From Listeria floridensis FSL S10-1187 (lineage in GTDB: Bacteria; Bacillota; Bacilli; Lactobacillales; Listeriaceae): a DNA stretch of 64,000 bases. Both the position numbers and the translations under genes were made by a program. The notes under the pieces are model-generated. The model saw nothing but the letters and a program-made list of their open reading frames with translations, ran no database searches and had not been told where the DNA came from. Numbering within the stretch: position 1 is the stretch's first letter; each line of letters starts with the position of its first letter. Below, in pieces: positions 8,761-20,063 of the stretch. Location of the stretch: positions 124,001 to 188,000 of the forward strand of contig NZ_AODF01000001.1 in assembly GCF_000525875.1 (NCBI RefSeq), given 5' to 3'.

Positions 8761-8800
8761 TTTTTCACCTTCTCAATTCAGTTCATTCGATTACATGTTT

Positions 8801-9796
8801 CTACTTTCTTTCCCGAACTTTCATTAATAGTTTATCCTTATCCCTTTTATCTTCAAGCTCGTGAATTCTAGCATGGCAATTTGGACAAAGAGCTATACAA
8901 TTATCTATACTATCTGCTCCTCCTTGAGCTAAATATTCGATATGATGCGCATGCAAAAAAGGTTTTCCTCTTGTTTCAAAAGGAGCATTTTTTTCGCAAA
9001 GCTGACATACACCTTGAGCAATATCCTTCACATATTCTGCAATTAATGGATCCCTAAAAAATTCACGTTTCCTAACTAATCGATAAGCATCTCGTTTATC
9101 ATCTAATTGATCTTGTTTATTTCTTTCACTCAATGCCTTCGCTTTCTGTTCTAAATTCGTACTATCTAACCTTTTCACCACTTTTTCACGAACAATAGTT
9201 GCTCGTTTCCAATCATCCTCTGGGATTGCATAAAACTTGTCTTTTAAAAGTAGTGGAAATTTATATACTTTTCTCATGTTCCCCTTTGCATCAGCCTCCA
9301 ATTTTACATACGGTTCACCTGCTAACGTGACTTCCCCAGCGTAGACATAATGCTTTTCTTTGTAAACCTCGAACAAAAATACCCGTATATCTGTTTCATT
9401 TGATGTAGCTAGTGTTTTATTCTGGCTTTTATCTAGTTGTTGGTCTCCTTCTTGTCCCATTCCTGTGTAATGGAGTTCATCTCCAATCCATCTATCTTCA
9501 TACAATGCTTTTCCAGTGTGATCTGAAATAAGCACTAAGGCATTTTTCATGCGCGATCGGCGCATTCCTCCTTGAGGAGAGCACTTGAAAGCATTCACAA
9601 CTTCATGATTAGAATATGTAGCTCCAACAAGTAATTGATCAATACCAAGACGTACATATTCCTTTCTCCACTTCATAACTTCATCATAATCGAAATTCAT
9701 TGCTATTTCATCTCTACTTGGTAATCCTTCTGCCAGTAATTTTTCTAGCACTTCCCCATTTATTCCTAAAGCTGCTATCAATTCTCTACGATTCAT
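8801..9796 (-). CDS. ScoMcrA-like SRA-HNH endonuclease (putative type IV restriction)
   Basis: A 331-residue protein with two parts. Residues about 68-160 contain KCSPQGGMRRS, DRW, HYTGMGQEGDQ and VFLFEVY, the pattern of the SRA-like modified-base reader in ScoMcrA-type enzymes. The C-terminal HNH (about 265-315) has zinc cysteine pairs CQLC and CPNC, the catalytic HAHHIEYLAQGG and SIDNCIALCPNCHARIH. Such proteins cut DNA with 5-methylcytosine or phosphorothioate marks, acting as single-gene type IV restriction. The N-terminal 50 residues look like a small helical DNA-binding region. ATG follows GGGGGAAACTTA. The frame is intact, and I see no partner methylase. Confidence 0.82.
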   Translation of the reverse strand: MNRRELIAALGINGEVLEKLLAEGLPSRDEIAMNFDYDEVMKWRKEYVRLGIDQLLVGATYSNHEVVNAFKCSPQGGMRRSRMKNALVLISDHTGKALYEDRWIGDELHYTGMGQEGDQQLDKSQNKTLATSNETDIRVFLFEVYKEKHYVYAGEVTLAGEPYVKLEADAKGNMRKVYKFPLLLKDKFYAIPEDDWKRATIVREKVVKRLDSTNLEQKAKALSERNKQDQLDDKRDAYRLVRKREFFRDPLIAEYVKDIAQGVCQLCEKNAPFETRGKPFLHAHHIEYLAQGGADSIDNCIALCPNCHARIHELEDKRDKDKLLMKVRERK

Positions 9797-9918
9797 TAAG
9801 TTTCCCCCTACTAATAGCCTTCAAAACTCTATAAACACACATCAATAATAACATTTTTAAGTATAAAGTTTCATAAAATAGACAAAAACTCAATGAAGAA
9901 AATCAGGTTTTTCTCAGC

Positions 9919-9968
9919 AAAAAAGGCATTTAAAGTCATTAGTCAACTTTTAAACGCCTTTCTTTTTT
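9919..9968 (-). terminator. Probable terminator of the DUF1801 gene
   Basis: Imperfect stem AAAGGC-ATTTAAAGT / ACTTTTAAACGCCTTT flanked by A-run and T-run, so possibly bidirectional. It lies after the stop at 9991. Confidence 0.65.
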
Positions 9969-9990
9969 AATTCTCTTAAAAACGGACTCT

Positions 9991-10350
9991 TTATTTCTCC
10001 TCATTCACCCTCGCCTTCAACCGCAGCATTTCTATGATTTCATCACGCGGAACCTCCTGATCGAATCTAATTTGCATCGTTCCCTTTCCAAGCTTATACC
10101 CCTTCGATTCAAGTCTTTCACGCATCTCGTCGCTAAACCCGTCAACTCCCAAACCAAAACTAACATGCTTTTTATAAGCGGCATATCCACCTAATTCCCC
10201 GTAATATTTATAAAATGGAACATTATAACTGATTTTTTCTTCTGCATCTGGAAGTGTACTAGTAAACAGCGTTCTAATTTCACTTAGAATCGGACGTGCT
10301 TCTTCCGCCGCATTTTGAATATAAGCATCGACAGTCTCTATCTTTCCCAT
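9991..10350 (-). CDS. DUF1801/YdhG-like protein
   Basis: A 119-residue protein with the family's features: IRTLFTSTLPDAEEKISYNVPFYKYYGELGGYAAYKKHVSFG, then a lysine-rich C-terminal strand-helix KLGKGTMQIRFDQEVP. The DUF1801/YdhG group adopts a frataxin-like fold, and some members are called iron chaperones. Cytoplasmic; function here is inferred only from family. RBS GAGG upstream of ATG 10350. Confidence 0.8.
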   Translation of the reverse strand: MGKIETVDAYIQNAAEEARPILSEIRTLFTSTLPDAEEKISYNVPFYKYYGELGGYAAYKKHVSFGLGVDGFSDEMRERLESKGYKLGKGTMQIRFDQEVPRDEIIEMLRLKARVNEEK

Positions 10351-10515
10351 TTATTTAACCTCATTCCATTTTTAGTTTTACCTATTATCTTCTAAGGCCG
10401 ATCCTTATGCAAGAGTTTAGCCGATTTATTAAGAAAAGTCATCTTTGAACAAGTTTTTGATCAACCCCTGACAAAAAAGTTCCTCCCTCGCGGAACTAAA
10501 AAGCTCCCCGCGAAA

Positions 10516-10545
10516 AAGAAAGCGGTGTCATAATGTAGATATAAT
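10516..10545 (+). promoter_or_regulatory. Candidate cre site and -10 box of the PTS operon
   Basis: AAGAAAGCGGTGTCAT (10516-10531) matches the CcpA cre consensus WTGNAARCGNWWWCAW at all but two positions. A TATAAT follows at 10540-10545, 20 bp before the IIB ribosome-binding site AGGGAGGT. The placement would let CcpA repress the operon when preferred sugars are present. The -35 is poor, in line with activator dependence. Confidence 0.5.
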
Positions 10546-10564
10546 GATTAGGGAGGTAACAATA

Positions 10565-10862
10565 ATGAACATTTTACTAATTTGTGGTGGCGGTGCATCA
10601 AGTGGATTTATGGCAGCCAATATGAGAAAAGCAGCAAAGAAAAAAAGGCGAGGAACTCACAATAGCTGCACGAAGTGAATCAGAACTTGCAGATCATCTT
10701 GACAATACCGATATCCTCTTAATCGGTCCGCATCTCAGTTACATGGAAAATGAAATCAAACAACAAATCCAAGACCGCCCCATCAAAGTAGCGGTTATTC
10801 CGCAAAATATCTACGGCCCGCTTGATGGAAATAAAGCTATTGAGCTTGCACTTGGTCTGTAG
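10565..10862 (+). CDS. PTS lactose/cellobiose-type EIIB, frameshifted as written
   Basis: Starts MNILLICGGGASSGFMAANM, with the phosphocysteine in LLICGGGAS (Cys7). At the A-run around 10640-10646 the frame breaks. Removing one A restores KKGEELTIAARSESELADHL and a normal C-terminus at the stop 10860-10862, giving about 99 residues, the usual EIIB length. It takes phosphate from EIIA and passes it to the sugar on EIIC. First gene of the operon IIB-IIC-IIA-GH1. RBS AGGGAGGT. The break is most likely a homopolymer error. Confidence 0.8.
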
Positions 10863-10923
10863 CAGCACATACCTATAAAAATGGCTCTGATTCTAGACAA
10901 CACCAAAAAAGGAGGAAACAACC

Positions 10924-12159
10924 ATGCAAAAATTGATGACTTTCATGCAGCAGCGCTTTGCTCCAAAGGTAAATAAAATCACCAAAAATGTATGGATCGC
11001 TTCAATTCAAGACGCGGTAATGGGCGTACTGCCTTTCATTCTAGTCGGCTCGCTCATTACGTTACTATCACTTATCAATGAAATAAAACTGATTTTACCC
11101 GACTTAACCCTCATCAATTCATTTTCTTTCGGACTTCTTGGGTTATTTGTAGCCTTTTTAATCCCATATAACGTCCTTGATAAAAATAAAATTCACGACA
11201 AGAAAGTTATCGCAGGACTCGCTTCGATTGCCCTCTATCTAATGGTCATCATGCCGGTCATTAACGAAAATGGTCAGTTTGTTGTCGCATTTGATCGTTT
11301 CGGGGCTGGAGGCATGTTCGTTTCGATCATCGTTGGGCTCTTTGTAGGAATTATCATGCTATTATTCTCCAAGTTTTCGTTTTTCAGCAAAGAATCTTCA
11401 CTTCCAGATTTCATCATTGTTTGGTTTGACACACTTATCCCAATCGCACTTTTACTTGCAGTTGGATGGATTTTCATGAAGTTCAATATTGATTTCTTTG
11501 ATATTATCGTTACTTTATTAGACCCGCTACAAAATATCGGTCAAAGCTTCATCGGATTTGTTTTGATTTGCTTCTTGATGGCTTTCCTTTACTCATTCGG
11601 TATCAGTACTTGGGTGCTCAATCCAATCATTTTCCCCATCATGGTAAAAGGAATTGCCGATAATGCCGCGTTAGCATCCCAAGGTCTTGATCCCGTTAAT
11701 ATCAATACGCAAGAAGTCGTATACACTGGCTGGGTTGCCTTCGGAGGAATTGGATACACTTTACCGCTTGGTATCCTGCTGCTGTTTGCCGCATCATCGC
11801 GGTTAAAAGCAATTGGGCGTGCCACCATTGTTCCGTCGATCTTTAACATCAATGAACCCATCGTATTTGGAGCTCCAATCGTATTTAACCCGATGTTAAT
11901 GATTCCATTTTGGATTAACGGACTTGTCATGCCGATCATCACTTACCTTGTCCTCCATCTCGGCTGGGTCTCCATCCCAGCAAAAGCATTCCAGTTATGG
12001 TATCTGCCTTATCCGATTTCTACCTATCTTGTAAACGGTGATTGGCGTGGTATCATCTTATTCCTTGCGATGGCGGCATTGTCCTTTTTGATTTGGTATC
12101 CGTTCTTCAAAGTCTATGATAATCAAGAATTAAAACAAGAAAAAGAAGCTTCCCTATAA
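10924..12159 (+). CDS. PTS cellobiose/lichenan-type EIIC permease
   Basis: A 411-residue polytopic membrane protein with about ten hydrophobic segments. NINEPIVFGAPIVFNPMLMIPF is the conserved EIIC substrate-site motif (the NEP...G region), and GWVAFGGIGYTLPLGI lies just before it. It is the membrane channel and sugar-binding component for a beta-diglucoside such as cellobiose, phosphorylated by IIB during import. RBS AAAGGAGG. It lies 61 bp after IIB and 32 bp before IIA. Confidence 0.9.
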   Translation: MQKLMTFMQQRFAPKVNKITKNVWIASIQDAVMGVLPFILVGSLITLLSLINEIKLILPDLTLINSFSFGLLGLFVAFLIPYNVLDKNKIHDKKVIAGLASIALYLMVIMPVINENGQFVVAFDRFGAGGMFVSIIVGLFVGIIMLLFSKFSFFSKESSLPDFIIVWFDTLIPIALLLAVGWIFMKFNIDFFDIIVTLLDPLQNIGQSFIGFVLICFLMAFLYSFGISTWVLNPIIFPIMVKGIADNAALASQGLDPVNINTQEVVYTGWVAFGGIGYTLPLGILLLFAASSRLKAIGRATIVPSIFNINEPIVFGAPIVFNPMLMIPFWINGLVMPIITYLVLHLGWVSIPAKAFQLWYLPYPISTYLVNGDWRGIILFLAMAALSFLIWYPFFKVYDNQELKQEKEASL

Positions 12160-12191
12160 ATAAAAAAACGTTCGAATGAGGAGAATGAATT

Positions 12192-13974
<1,783 letters not shown>

Positions 13975-14009
13975 GCTTAACAAAGTCGGCCCGAGAACTC
14001 ACTTCAGTC

Positions 14010-14040
14010 AAACTGAGGGAATAAAGTATTCCCTCAGTTT
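14010..14040 (+). terminator. Strong hairpin after the PTS-GH1 operon
   Basis: Perfect 14-bp stem AAACTGAGGGAATA / TATTCCCTCAGTTT with loop AAG. Only TTT follows, so it is a terminator with a weak T-tract or an mRNA-stability element between the operon and its regulator gene. Confidence 0.6.
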
Positions 14041-14079
14041 GATCCTACCCGCAAATGCTCTACAAGGAGAGAACATATC

Positions 14080-16021
14080 ATGGCAAATGAGAACAAAAAA
14101 CGCTTGATGGAATTTCTTGCAAGTCAAGAAAACTGGGTAAAGGCTCTCGAAATCGGGGCCTATTTAGGCATATCAGAACGAATGGTAAGAAAGTACATCA
14201 AATTGATTAATGAAGAATCTGGCCACTCAATTCTTTCTTCGCATTTAGGTTATAAATTAGCCACAGCACTTGTTCTCCCCAAAAAAAGAAAACGTTCCTG
14301 AAACACCACTCGAGCGCGTTCACTTTATTTTGTATCAACTTCTCATTCAAGAAAAAGAAGAACTGCATCTGACTTTCTTTTCGGAACGGCTATTTGTTTC
14401 AGAACTTACGCTGAAAAAAGATATGAAGGAAGCACAAAACTTGCTTCTCAGCTACGATCTCAAAATTGTTCAGCACAAAAACTTCTATACGATTACTGGA
14501 AACGAAAAAAACAAGCGTTCGTTAATGAGCCAATTGCTGTTTGAAGAAACTCAAAAGAGATCATTTGATGTAGCAGCAATCAGCGAACTTACTGCACAAC
14601 TCGGTATCAGTCTTGAAACCATTCAAAAACTGGTACTTGATGAAATCGATGATAGTAATGTATTTATCAACGAGATTTCTCTCAATAATATTTATTTGCA
14701 TCTTCTAGTGGCAATATATCGCCAGCGCAAAAAACATACTATTTCAATGCCCTTTCATGAAGACAAAATCGCTCAAACAGCAGAGTACCGTATCTCAGAA
14801 AACTTGGCGCGTTCGCTTGAAAATGAATTTGAAATTCAGGTGAGTGCTGCGGAAGTATACTATTTAGCTCTTGTTTTTATCGGCAATAATATTCTCATGC
14901 AATCGGCTGATTTGTCATTATCCGAATTAAAAAGCTATATTGAGCCCGAATATATTGAGTTAGTGCGTAAAATTATCCGAGACGTTTACAATTTGTATTA
15001 CATTGATTTTTCCGACGAAGAATTTCTTGTACGTTTCATTGTCCATTTGAAGAACTTAACCATTCGCACTGAATATGACCATTTCACGAAAAACCCGTTG
15101 GCTCCTGAAATCAAACACTCCTATCCGCTCATTTATGATATCTCCGTTTTTATTGCAAGTGAAATTGCAGCACACACAGATGCCTTTATCCCCGAAGGTG
15201 AAATTGCATTTATCGCGCTTCATCTTGGTTCTTATTTGGAAAGCAAAACCAAGCAGAAAAAGCGACTCAATGCGATGCTAATTGCTCCAAATTATCAAGG
15301 TATTGATTATCTATTATCCAAGAAAATCACAGAACAATTCGGCGATCGTCTGCTGATTCGCCGAGTTGTCCAAAGCCTCTCAAGCACAGAATATTTGAAG
15401 GAGAATATTGATTTTGTCATCACAACAGCTGACTTGCTTATTCAGCCGCATTCACCGGTGATAAAGATTCATCCGTTCATCAAAAATGAAGATTATAAAA
15501 AGATTGAACAAACCGTATCGCGTCTTCTGAAAGAAAGACAGCGCACACACTTAAAAAGCTACCTTGACTGGTATTTTCCAAAAGATTTATTTTTTTACAA
15601 TACAGGTTTGACTAAACAAGATGAACTTATTCATTTTTTGGTAGAAAGACTGGTTAAAAAAGGTTACGCAGAGCCGAATTTTGAGCAACAAATTTGGGAG
15701 CGCGAAAAGCTATCTTCAACAGCTTTCGGAAACCGTGTCGCGATGCCTCATACGTTAAAACACAGCGCAAACAAAACCCGAATCGCTATCATCGTTGAGC
15801 CAAAACCAATCAATTGGGATGTTTCCCGCGTCCAGTTTATTTGTTTAATTGCAACGCACGAAAAGGATAAACAAACATTCGGACCCCTTTTCCAAGCCTT
15901 TATTTCTGTTTTAAGCGATGCTGAAAATGTCGCCGAACTCGTTCAAATGAAAACTTATGATGCTTTTAGCGAAACACTGCTCAAGCTCTTAGACAACGAA
16001 GCCGATATGTATTTGGAGTAA
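14080..16021 (+). CDS. PRD-containing transcriptional regulator (LicR/MtlR type), frameshifted
   Basis: The N-terminal 66 codons give a helix-turn-helix (ENWVKALEIGAYLGISERMVRKYIKLI). A seven-A run at 14281-14287 breaks the frame, and the rest (583 codons) continues in the next frame. Together they give about 645 residues: HTH, two PRD domains with conserved histidines (FIVHLKNLTIRTEYDHF and EIAFIALHLGSYLE), a IIB-like region and a C-terminal EIIA domain with STAFGNRVAMPHTLKH. Such regulators activate PTS operons when not phosphorylated by their own EII. Gene order implies control of the upstream PTS/GH1 operon. Confidence 0.85.
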
Positions 16022-16049
16022 AAAAACCGGGCAGCCGCCCGGTTTTTTT
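16021..16049. terminator. Bidirectional terminator
   Basis: GC-rich stem AAACCGGGC / GCCCGGTTT with a 4-nt loop. A-run on the left and T-run on the right serve the converging regulator gene (+) and MFS gene (-). Confidence 0.9.
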
Positions 16050-17307
16050 ATAAATCATTGGTTTGGAGATTTACTTTGAATACGAGCGGGTAAAATAGAG
16101 CAATCAGCAGAATACAAATTCCCGCTGCTCCGAAAAGAAGATAGCTACTAAGGACATCGAACAAGCCAGAAAAACATAAGATGCCGATCGGTGCTAGTAA
16201 TTGTGCGCCAGTATTCATAATATGAAAAACCCGACCTTGATACTGACTTGGAATTTCTTGCGTCAGCCAAACGGTTACAGGAACATTAATGTGCGTCATC
16301 AAGATACCTGCTAAAAAAATTAAAAGCCGCAATCCCGATCACAAAATAAAGTTTTGCAAGCGGAAATGCTAATAATAATCCGAGTAGGAATAGCAAGATT
16401 CCCATTATATTTATCATTTTCCATGAATGGAAAAGCGGAAATTGGATCGACTTTCTGACTGATAGCCAAATAGCGGATGCAATCATCCCAACAGAAAAGA
16501 TGGCTTCTGTCATTCCATAGACATTATTTGAAAAGTGCAGTATTTGAATTTGAACAAATGGTAGTCCGACGATGATAATGCCAAAAACGAAATTAATCAG
16601 CATGGAGAAAAATAAAGCAAAAACAAGTTTGCTACTCTTTTTAATAAAAACAAGCCCTTCACTGAACATTTTTTAAAAACAGACTGCGGCTCATCATTCG
16701 TATAATCTGCGTCAGGCACGCCGGTCAGGCGAAAATCTATATTAAGAATAATGGCAACTGTCAGCAGCTCAATTCCGATTTCGAGTAGTACTAAGATGGT
16801 AAGCGGCAAGATATCAAATAACACTGCACCTAAAAGCGGCGCAAAAATTGCAGCAAGCGAACTGATCATCTGCTGAAATGATTTGAGCTTTTGTATATCA
16901 TCCTCAACCACAATATGAACAACAGAGGCTGTAAAAGCAGTTGTCAAAAACTGGTCAGAAATACGCAAACAGATGAGAAGTAAATACGTATAAATCAAGT
17001 GGCTAAATCCTTGATAATAAAGCACAAATACATACACCGTCAAACTAAAAACACTGAGGAGTTGTGCATAAACTACAATTTTTTTACGCTCAAATCGATC
17101 AATGATACTACCGGTAATCGGCAGTAAAACAAGCGCGACCACAGGGCCAATTACCTGCGAAATTCCAAAACTAAATGCCGAATTCGTCTCCCGCAAAATG
17201 AGAAGTCCAATAATAAACGTAAGAACCCCACTGCCTAAATTTCCCGTTATTCCACTGAGTATCACCTTGAAAATTTGTTTTTTCGACTCTTGTGCTAGAC
17301 TATTCAT
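16048..17307 (-). CDS. MFS efflux transporter, two frameshifts as written
   Basis: Three overlapping frames (17307-16597, 16669-16286, 16332-16048) join into one protein of about 420 residues with 10-12 membrane segments. The N-terminal half includes TGSIIDRFERKKIVVYAQ, the loop 2-3 motif A of MFS drug or siderophore exporters (EntS/MFS_3-like). The breaks lie at a T-run near 16668-16675 and at an A-run near 16314-16320. The start follows AGGAGGATAACCAGC. Probably one intact exporter; substrate unknown. Confidence 0.75.
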
Positions 17308-17661
17308 GCTGGTTATCCTCCTGTTGTTTATCTCTGAATATCTGTATTGCCATTATTTTCTAAAAATTTACCTTATTATATACCAATCAGTATTTTTCAG
17401 CAAGCGTGTTCTTAGCTATCTCGCCCACTCCTAAGCCCTTAATTATTGTATGGAATTAGTTAAAAACTGGTATTCTGAAAATTTTTTTTATTGGGCTATA
17501 AACTTCCGAATCAGTTATAAACTTTCAATTTGATTGTCAGCTTCATGAAAATCAATACGCGATTTCTACTTTTCAAACCTTATTTCGTAGTTTTTATCGC
17601 CTTTTCGAGGCACTCTGCTGATGATATTAATTGCGAGTGTCGTCTACCTTTTCAGCAGCGT
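17308..17661. other. Gene-free stretch upstream of the Fst-like locus
   Basis: AT-rich leader between the divergent MFS gene and the small toxin. TTTTCG and TATTAA hexamers with 17-bp spacing near 17596-17624 could be the toxin promoter. No other coding sequence is seen. Confidence 0.35.
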
Positions 17662-17722
17662 TATCGTAGCTCGCGAGAGGAGGTGTATCAAATGACACTA
17701 TTATTTTCTTATATCGTAGCTC
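17662..17722 (+). repeat. 11-bp direct repeat in leader and toxin ORF
   Basis: TATCGTAGCTC occurs at 17662-17672 in the leader and again at 17712-17722 inside the toxin gene. Direct repeats are where toxin mRNA and antisense RNA pair in par/Fst loci. Confidence 0.6.
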
Positions 17723-17784
17723 CCATCATAACAGGATGTCCAGCAGTTCTTTTCAAGTATCTACTGAACAGACGGTGGTCTTAA
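17692..17784 (+). CDS. Fst/Ldr-like type I toxin peptide (30 aa)
   Basis: ATG at 17692 lies 8 bases after a strong GAGAGGAGGT and opens a 30-residue peptide with a single membrane helix. The core IVAPIITGC followed by LFKYLLNRR matches the Fst family pattern (xxAPIxxG...F.YWL..R) of enterococcal and staphylococcal type I toxins, small hydrophobic peptides that disturb the membrane. AGTGTC in the leader (17636-17641 region) can pair with GACACT at the start codon, as in RNA I of par systems, and two direct repeats plus a shared terminator support an antisense partner. Too short for ordinary gene callers. Confidence 0.75.
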   Translation: MTLLFSYIVAPIITGCPAVLFKYLLNRRWS

Positions 17785-17814
17785 TAAGCCGCACAACTTG
17801 AAGTTACAAAAAAT

Positions 17815-17843
17815 CCCCCCTTTTGGTATCGACAAAAGGGGGG
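17815..17843. terminator. Shared terminator of the Fst-like locus
   Basis: Perfect 11-bp stem CCCCCCTTTTG / CAAAAGGGGGG with a 7-nt loop. The T-run is strong on the reverse strand and weak on the forward strand. It is placed 30 bp after the toxin stop. Confidence 0.85.
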
Positions 17844-17907
17844 AAATTGGGTGTTCAAATGCCACTATTTTCTTACCCTGAAATTGCCACATCCCCCCCC
17901 CTCTCGT
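17815..17907 (-). ncRNA. Candidate antitoxin RNA (RNA II-like) of the Fst locus
   Basis: Reading leftwards, TTGACG at about 17902-17907 could be a -35. The transcript would include the complement of the toxin start region (17856-17875) and end at the hairpin 17815-17843, which has a T-run on this strand. The -10 is weak and a run of nine C at 17893-17901 may carry an error. Inferred from par architecture only. Confidence 0.4.
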
Positions 17908-17927
17908 CAACTAAAACCATTCTTCTC

Positions 17928-17966
17928 AAAAAAACAGCTTGATGAGCACTTTTGCCCGCCAAGCTG
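17928..17966 (-). terminator. Terminator of the DUF1905 gene
   Basis: CAGCTTG / CAAGCTG stem with seven T on the reverse strand, 12 bp after the stop at 17978. Confidence 0.7.
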
Positions 17967-17977
17967 CCCTAGCAAAT

Positions 17978-18265
17978 TTATTCCCGCTCCTCAAGCTCCA
18001 CATGAACTGAATCACCAATCTCCTTGTGAATTTGATCCCGAATCTTCTTTCGGATACCCAAAATATAGCAAACGGATCCATCAGCATTTTTTACATCCAT
18101 ATTCACAATGCTGCCTTCATACAGAATACCATCAAAAGAAGCTATGACTTTCACGCGCCCCTTGCCGAATTCTTCCCTAAGATCATAAGGAAAAATCACA
18201 TACGCACCGCCTTTTCCAATTTCAGCTGCATAAATTTTCGAGTCAAACTCATACGTTTTAGCCAT
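17978..18265 (-). CDS. DUF1905 domain protein
   Basis: About 95 residues. KIYAAEIGKGGAYVIFPYDLREEFGKGRVKVIASFDG and an ILGIRKKIRDQIHKEIGDSV segment match DUF1905, a small beta-barrel domain often found with YdeI/OmpD-associated proteins. Function is unknown for the family. The frame is open from 18289, but AAAGGACGG upstream favours ATG at 18265 (MAKTYEFDSK). It lies 30 bp after the TetR gene on the same strand. Confidence 0.75.
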   Translation of the reverse strand: MAKTYEFDSKIYAAEIGKGGAYVIFPYDLREEFGKGRVKVIASFDGILYEGSIVNMDVKNADGSVCYILGIRKKIRDQIHKEIGDSVHVELEERE

Positions 18266-18295
18266 TTCTTGGCCGTCCTTTCTTCCCAAATTACC

Positions 18296-18902
18296 TTATC
18301 CATCTTGACGGCTTGGTGCAATACCTTTGATCATGACGTCCGTCCATTCTGCTGTATATGGTAAAATTTTGTCGTAGATTTGTGGATTTGAAATTCCTTC
18401 AATTAGTGCTTGGAAAAACAGCATTAAAAACTCATCTGAATACTTTAAGTCCACTTTGCCTTCTTTTCTTCCGCGATGAAAAATATCTAGCATAATACTG
18501 AAACTTTCCTTGGTATATTGTTCCATCAGCCGTGATAAATGCTGATCGTCTTTTCTCGTGTAATAACTCATCAAATCCATGTAAAACTGCTGGTTTGTTC
18601 GCTCTAAAAAATTGATTTTGTTTTGACTCATCGCAATCAATGTCTCTTCAAATGGTAGATTTCTTGCCATAATTGCTTTCGTTGACTCGCCCATTTCTTC
18701 CATAAAGCCTAAAAAAAACGGCTCGAATCAAATTTTCTTTGCTACCAAAATATTTAAAGATGGTCGCTTTGCTAATGCCTGATTCGCGTACAACTGCATC
18801 AACTGTAAGTCCATCCGCTCCTTCTGCCGAATTCATGATATCAAAAGCTGCAGCCAGAATCTGCTTTTTCTTCTCCAAACTGCGTTTTTCAAATCCATTC
18901 AT
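18296..18902 (-). CDS. TetR-family regulator of the ABC exporter, frameshifted as written
   Basis: The N-terminal frame (18902-18648) has the TetR HTH: KKQILAAAFDIMNSAEGADGLTVDAVVRESGISKATIFKYFGSKENLI. An A/T-run around 18709-18716 breaks the frame, and the ligand-binding domain continues in 18703-18296. The total is about 202 residues, normal for TetR. It is divergent from the ABC exporter operon, and repeated ATAGTTCA/TGAACTAT half-sites lie between them. It probably represses that operon and itself. Confidence 0.82.
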
Positions 18903-18947
18903 TTCAATTCAACCTTTCGCTATCAAAAATAAACTATTGATATAAAA

Positions 18948-19113
18948 ATAGTTCAAATTCGTTTCTTTTTTCATTATAGCGGGTATTTTATGAACTATCA
19001 AGCGGAATTACGCATTTTAAATTCCATTGACAAACGAATCTGGATGTTCTATTATTGACCTGAAATATAAAAAAGAGTTTATAAAATAGATATTTGACTT
19101 ACTTTTGAACTAT
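18948..19113. promoter_or_regulatory. Candidate TetR operator half-sites and exporter promoter
   Basis: ATAGTTCA (18948-18955), TGAACTAT (18991-18998) and TGAACTAT (19106-19113) recur in the divergent intergenic region. The last overlaps the TTGACT (about 19094) / TACAAT promoter-like sequence of the ABC operon. The spacing suggests repressor binding sites. Confidence 0.45.
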
Positions 19114-19157
19114 ATACAATTAATAATTCTATTTTATACCAAAGGAGTATCGAAATC

Positions 19158-20040
19158 ATGACTGAGATCGTAAAAGTGGAGCATTTACAAAAGAAGTTTG
19201 GCAAATTTCAAGCTTTATCCGATGTTTCCTTTACCGTGCGCTCGGGAGAAGTCCTTGGTTTCATCGGTCCAAACGGCGCCGGCAAATCAACCACCATCCG
19301 CGCCCTTCTTGGTATCATTCACAGCGATGGCGGCGAGGCTGAAATCTTCGGAAAAGATGTTTGGAAAGACAGTCTTGAAATCCATAAGCGGATTTCTTAT
19401 GTACCTGGCGATGTTGCTCTTTGGGGTAGTTTAACCGGCGGAGAGATCATTGATTTGTTTATGAAACTTCACGGCAGCGGAGATAAGGCAAAGCGGGATG
19501 AACTTATCCAAAAATTTGAACTTGATCCGAAGAAAAAAAGCGAAAAATTATTCGAAAGGAAATCGGCAGAAAGTCGGTCTAATCGCTGCGCTTTCAGTTG
19601 AATCTGATCTCTATATTTTCGACGAACCAACTTCTGGGCTTGATCCGCTCATGGAAGCCGTTTTCCAAGCGGAAGTGGAAAAAATCAAGCAAGACGGAAA
19701 AGCCGTCATTTTATCCTCGCATATTTTGAGCGAAGTGGAGCGGCTGGCGGACACGATTGCGATCATTCGCCAAGGGAAGGTTGTGGAAACTGGTACGCTT
19801 GCTGAACTGCAACATTTAACGCGTTCGACAATTACTGTTGAAACGAAGGAAAATGTTGCTCCGCTCGCAAATCTCAGCGGCATTCATGATTTTGTTCAAA
19901 AAGACAACCAAGCCACTTTTTCTGCTGACAACGAAGTAATGAATGAGGTTTTGGCAGCTGCATCGAAGCTTGATGTAGTCAAATTTGAATCCGTTCCACC
20001 GACGCTCGAAGATTTATTTATGCGGCACTATGAATCGTAA
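19158..20040 (+). CDS. ABC exporter ATP-binding protein, frameshifted as written
   Basis: Walker A GPNGAGKST and Q-region in the first frame (19158-19601). The signature YSKGNRQKVGLI and Walker B DLYIFDEPTSGLDP are in the second (19498-20040). The frames join at A-runs near 19535-19556. The restored protein is about 294 residues, with the C-terminal extension usual in antibiotic-type exporters (DrrA/tetronasin type). It drives the permease encoded 23 bp downstream. RBS AAAGGAG. Confidence 0.85.
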
Positions 20041-20063
20041 GTACGGCAGGAGGAGGGGTTATC

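Larger units (their letters stand above)
17689..17875 (+). repeat. Direct repeat of the toxin start region on both sides of the terminator
   Basis: CAAATGACACTATTATTTTC (from 17689) recurs as CAAATGCCACTATTTTCTTA at 17856-17875, with one mismatch and a 3-nt gap. An RNA read leftwards from the right copy would be complementary to the toxin start codon. Confidence 0.65.
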
